DNA of 22,587 nucleotides. It comes from an uncultured Caryophanales bacterium (GTDB lineage Bacteria > Bacillota_I > Bacilli_A > RF39 > UBA660). Location of the stretch: assembly GCA_947169395.1 (NCBI GenBank), contig CAMVPJ010000015.1, forward strand, positions 1-22,587, read 5' to 3'. How positions within the stretch are numbered: the first letter of the stretch is position 1; each line of letters opens with the position of its first letter. This document shows, one piece after another, positions 22,583 to 22,587 of the stretch. A model generated the notes under the pieces. It was not told where the DNA came from. It was given only the letters and a program-made list of their open reading frames with translations, and made no database searches. The translations under genes and the position numbers were made by a program.

Positions 22583-22587
22583 TTACT

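Noticed and set aside
1..22587. Mycoplasma genetic code (TGA as Trp)
   Set aside because: TGA ends several clear genes at the expected family length, and Trp residues are encoded by TGG.

Overview
The window is strongly AT-rich and gene-dense, with very short or overlapping gene junctions. TGA is a normal stop here: it ends the first ATPase gene, nrdG, the Nudix gene, pncC and the DUF488-like gene, while Trp is TGG. This excludes the Mycoplasma code. The protein families point to a low-GC Firmicutes (Bacillota/Bacilli-type, gut-like) anaerobe with a compact genome. The anaerobic (oxygen-sensitive, glycyl-radical) ribonucleotide reductase supports anaerobic life. The species cannot be read from the sequence.

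Region 1 (about 1-3580) is accessory. It holds a HerA/VirD4-like P-loop ATPase and, directly behind it, a small Cys/Ser-rich protein with a strict six-residue repeat. A candidate structured small RNA ending in a T-run follows. After that come a frameshifted, truncated DUF3800 remnant, a short 12-bp tandem repeat and largely empty sequence. The ATPase plus hexad-repeat pair is the best candidate here for an undescribed system.

Region 2 (3586-10453, minus strand) is a nucleotide-metabolism operon: nrdD, nrdG, dUTPase and a dNMP/deoxynucleoside-kinase-like P-loop protein. It continues into a membrane-anchored propeller-like protein, then a terminator-like hairpin, then a Ca2+/Na+ (CaCA/YrbG) antiporter. 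Facing it at 10780 is a Cys-free Crp/Fnr-type regulator. The shared intergenic region carries two copies of the same palindrome (TGTTGCA-NN-TGCAACA). One sits at -41.5 relative to an assumed nrdD start. The other sits just downstream of a plausible promoter for the regulator's own gene. This suggests activation of the reductase operon and autorepression.

Region 3 (11400-20446, minus strand) is a long overlapping NAD operon. It encodes nicotinamidase (pncA), nicotinate phosphoribosyltransferase (pncB), an intact Nudix hydrolase, nadE, nadD, an ADP-ribosylglycohydrolase, NMN deamidase (pncC), a DUF488-like protein, a DUF5662-like His-rich protein, nadK, an NrtR-type regulator and a small two-TM protein. 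Together the enzymes take nicotinamide to NAD and NADP and recycle NMN. Known NrtR proteins sense ADP-ribose, and this operon also encodes enzymes that could release and degrade it. A near-consensus promoter, an inverted repeat at its start site and a 14-bp perfect palindrome precede pncA. The pncA leader is largely duplicated in front of pncB. A separate C39-like protein whose catalytic Cys is Ser lies beyond the operon, with its own promoter.

Region 4 (20609-22564, minus strand) is a transglutaminase-like protein with a Cys-His-Asp triad. It has a good terminator, and a 12-bp inverted repeat spans its start. No tRNA, rRNA, CRISPR array, transposase or integrase was seen.
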